Part shown: piece after piece, positions 31,914 to 32,396 of the stretch
How positions within the stretch are numbered: the stretch's first letter is position 1
Layout of the letters: every line of letters starts with the position of its first letter
Origin: Glaciecola sp. UBA2563
Lineage (GTDB): Bacteria > Pseudomonadota > Gammaproteobacteria > Enterobacterales > Alteromonadaceae
Direction of reading: 5' to 3'
DNA length: 32,396 nt
Assembly (NCBI GenBank): GCA_002340325.1
Contig: DDLV01000084.1
Coordinates: 1 to 32,396, forward strand
Translations under genes and position numbers: made by a program
Notes under the pieces: model-generated
What the model saw: only the letters and a program-made list of their open reading frames with translations
Told to the model about the DNA's origin: nothing
The model's database searches: none

Positions 31914-32396
31914 TCATTTATTCTTTTTCATCAATTTGAAAACCGCCGGCATAAACAACATTGAAATTAGTGGGCAAACTATCATGCCGCCCAACATAGG
32001 TGCTGCTATTCGTTGCATAATTTCACTGCCACTTCCATCGCCAAACATGATAGGCATTAAACCGGCGACAATGGTAAGTACTGTCATAGCCTTTGGCCTT
32101 ACACGTTGCAGTGCGCCATACTCAATGCGTTCATTTACAGATCCTTGTAGAGATTTCCAGCTGTTATTGAGATAAAGCAGCATCACAACCCCAAACTCTG
32201 CTGCAACGCCAGCCAGTGCCAGCATCCCTACTATCATGGCGACCGAGAGCTGAAAGTCCAACCAATACACTAGCCATAAAGAGCCTGCCAACGCGATCGG
32301 CAGTGTTCCTAACACCAGCATTGCCTGGCCGAGGCTTTTAAAGGTCAATTGCAAAAGAATAAAAATTATCAGGATAGTGGCGGGTACTATCCACAA
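31914..32396 (-). CDS. Heavy-metal RND efflux pump (CusA/CzcA-like), C-terminal part
   Basis: The 160 visible residues are the end of an inner-membrane RND transporter; the gene runs off the right edge. It shows the last four or five membrane helices and the motif RVRPKAMTVLTIVAGLMPIM near residue 98, followed by GDGSGSEIMQRIAAPMLGGM. This is typical of the heavy-metal subclass (CusA/CzcA) that exports Cu, Ag, Zn or Co with membrane-fusion and outer-membrane partners. The metal cannot be told from this fragment. It converges on nifA with a 133-bp gap and is not part of the nif island. Confidence 0.88.
   Translation of the reverse strand: MWIVPATILIIFILLQLTFKSLGQAMLVLGTLPIALAGSLWLVYWLDFQLSVAMIVGMLALAGVAAEFGVVMLLYLNNSWKSLQGSVNERIEYGALQRVRPKAMTVLTIVAGLMPIMFGDGSGSEIMQRIAAPMLGGMIVCPLISMLFMPAVFKLMKKNK

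Overview
The window looks like a chromosome segment of a marine gammaproteobacterium, probably of the Alteromonadales (Alteromonas/Glaciecola relatives). The case rests on low-to-medium GC, a DUF5062 gene, many envelope and c-di-GMP signalling genes, and palindromic interspersed repeats. The genus is an inference. No rRNA, tRNA, CRISPR array, transposase or integrase was seen.

Left part (1-16.6 kb), ordinary accessory chromosome. It starts with an ECF sigma factor, a translationally coupled membrane anti-sigma-like protein and a secreted PDZ protein. An inverted-repeat element follows, abutting a fructosamine kinase that has lost its N-terminus. Then come a DUF5062 gene, a TolB-like/TM2 gene apparently split by a one-base frameshift, a DUF2306-like membrane protein, a second palindromic element, a membrane LytTR regulator and a DUF1460 amidase-like protein. 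Next is a BLUF blue-light sensor in an apparent operon with a two-component-propeller GGDEF cyclase. A soluble PAS-PAS chemoreceptor with a candidate FliA promoter, a large hybrid histidine kinase and a small DUF6491-like lipoprotein complete this part.

Right part (16.7-31.8 kb), a nitrogen-fixation support island of Azotobacter/Pseudomonas stutzeri type. nifF (flavodoxin) diverges from a SIR2-like gene, an unknown gene and modABC (molybdate uptake). Convergent to modC is the long operon rnfABCDGEH-nafY, which drives electrons to nitrogenase and carries a FeMo-co-binding protein. Divergent from rnfA is nifL-nifA. The nifF/SIR2 intergenic region carries two sigma-54 (-24/-12) promoters and three TGT-N10-ACA NifA sites. 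The rnfA/nifL region carries two candidate sigma-54 promoters, one shared NifA site and a perfect FNR box. NifA, held by the redox sensor NifL, should therefore switch on electron supply (NifF, Rnf), molybdenum supply (ModABC) and the SIR2-like/unknown pair together. Nitrogenase genes (nifHDK, nifENB) are not in the window.

Right edge (31.9 kb to end): the C-terminal end of a heavy-metal RND efflux pump, not nif-related, marks the end of the island on this side.

The most interesting points are the NifA-controlled SIR2-like/unknown/modABC operon, whose sirtuin-like protein appears to lack the catalytic His; the shared NifA site between rnf and nifLA; the NifL with Tyr in place of the usual His; and the BLUF-GGDEF pair.
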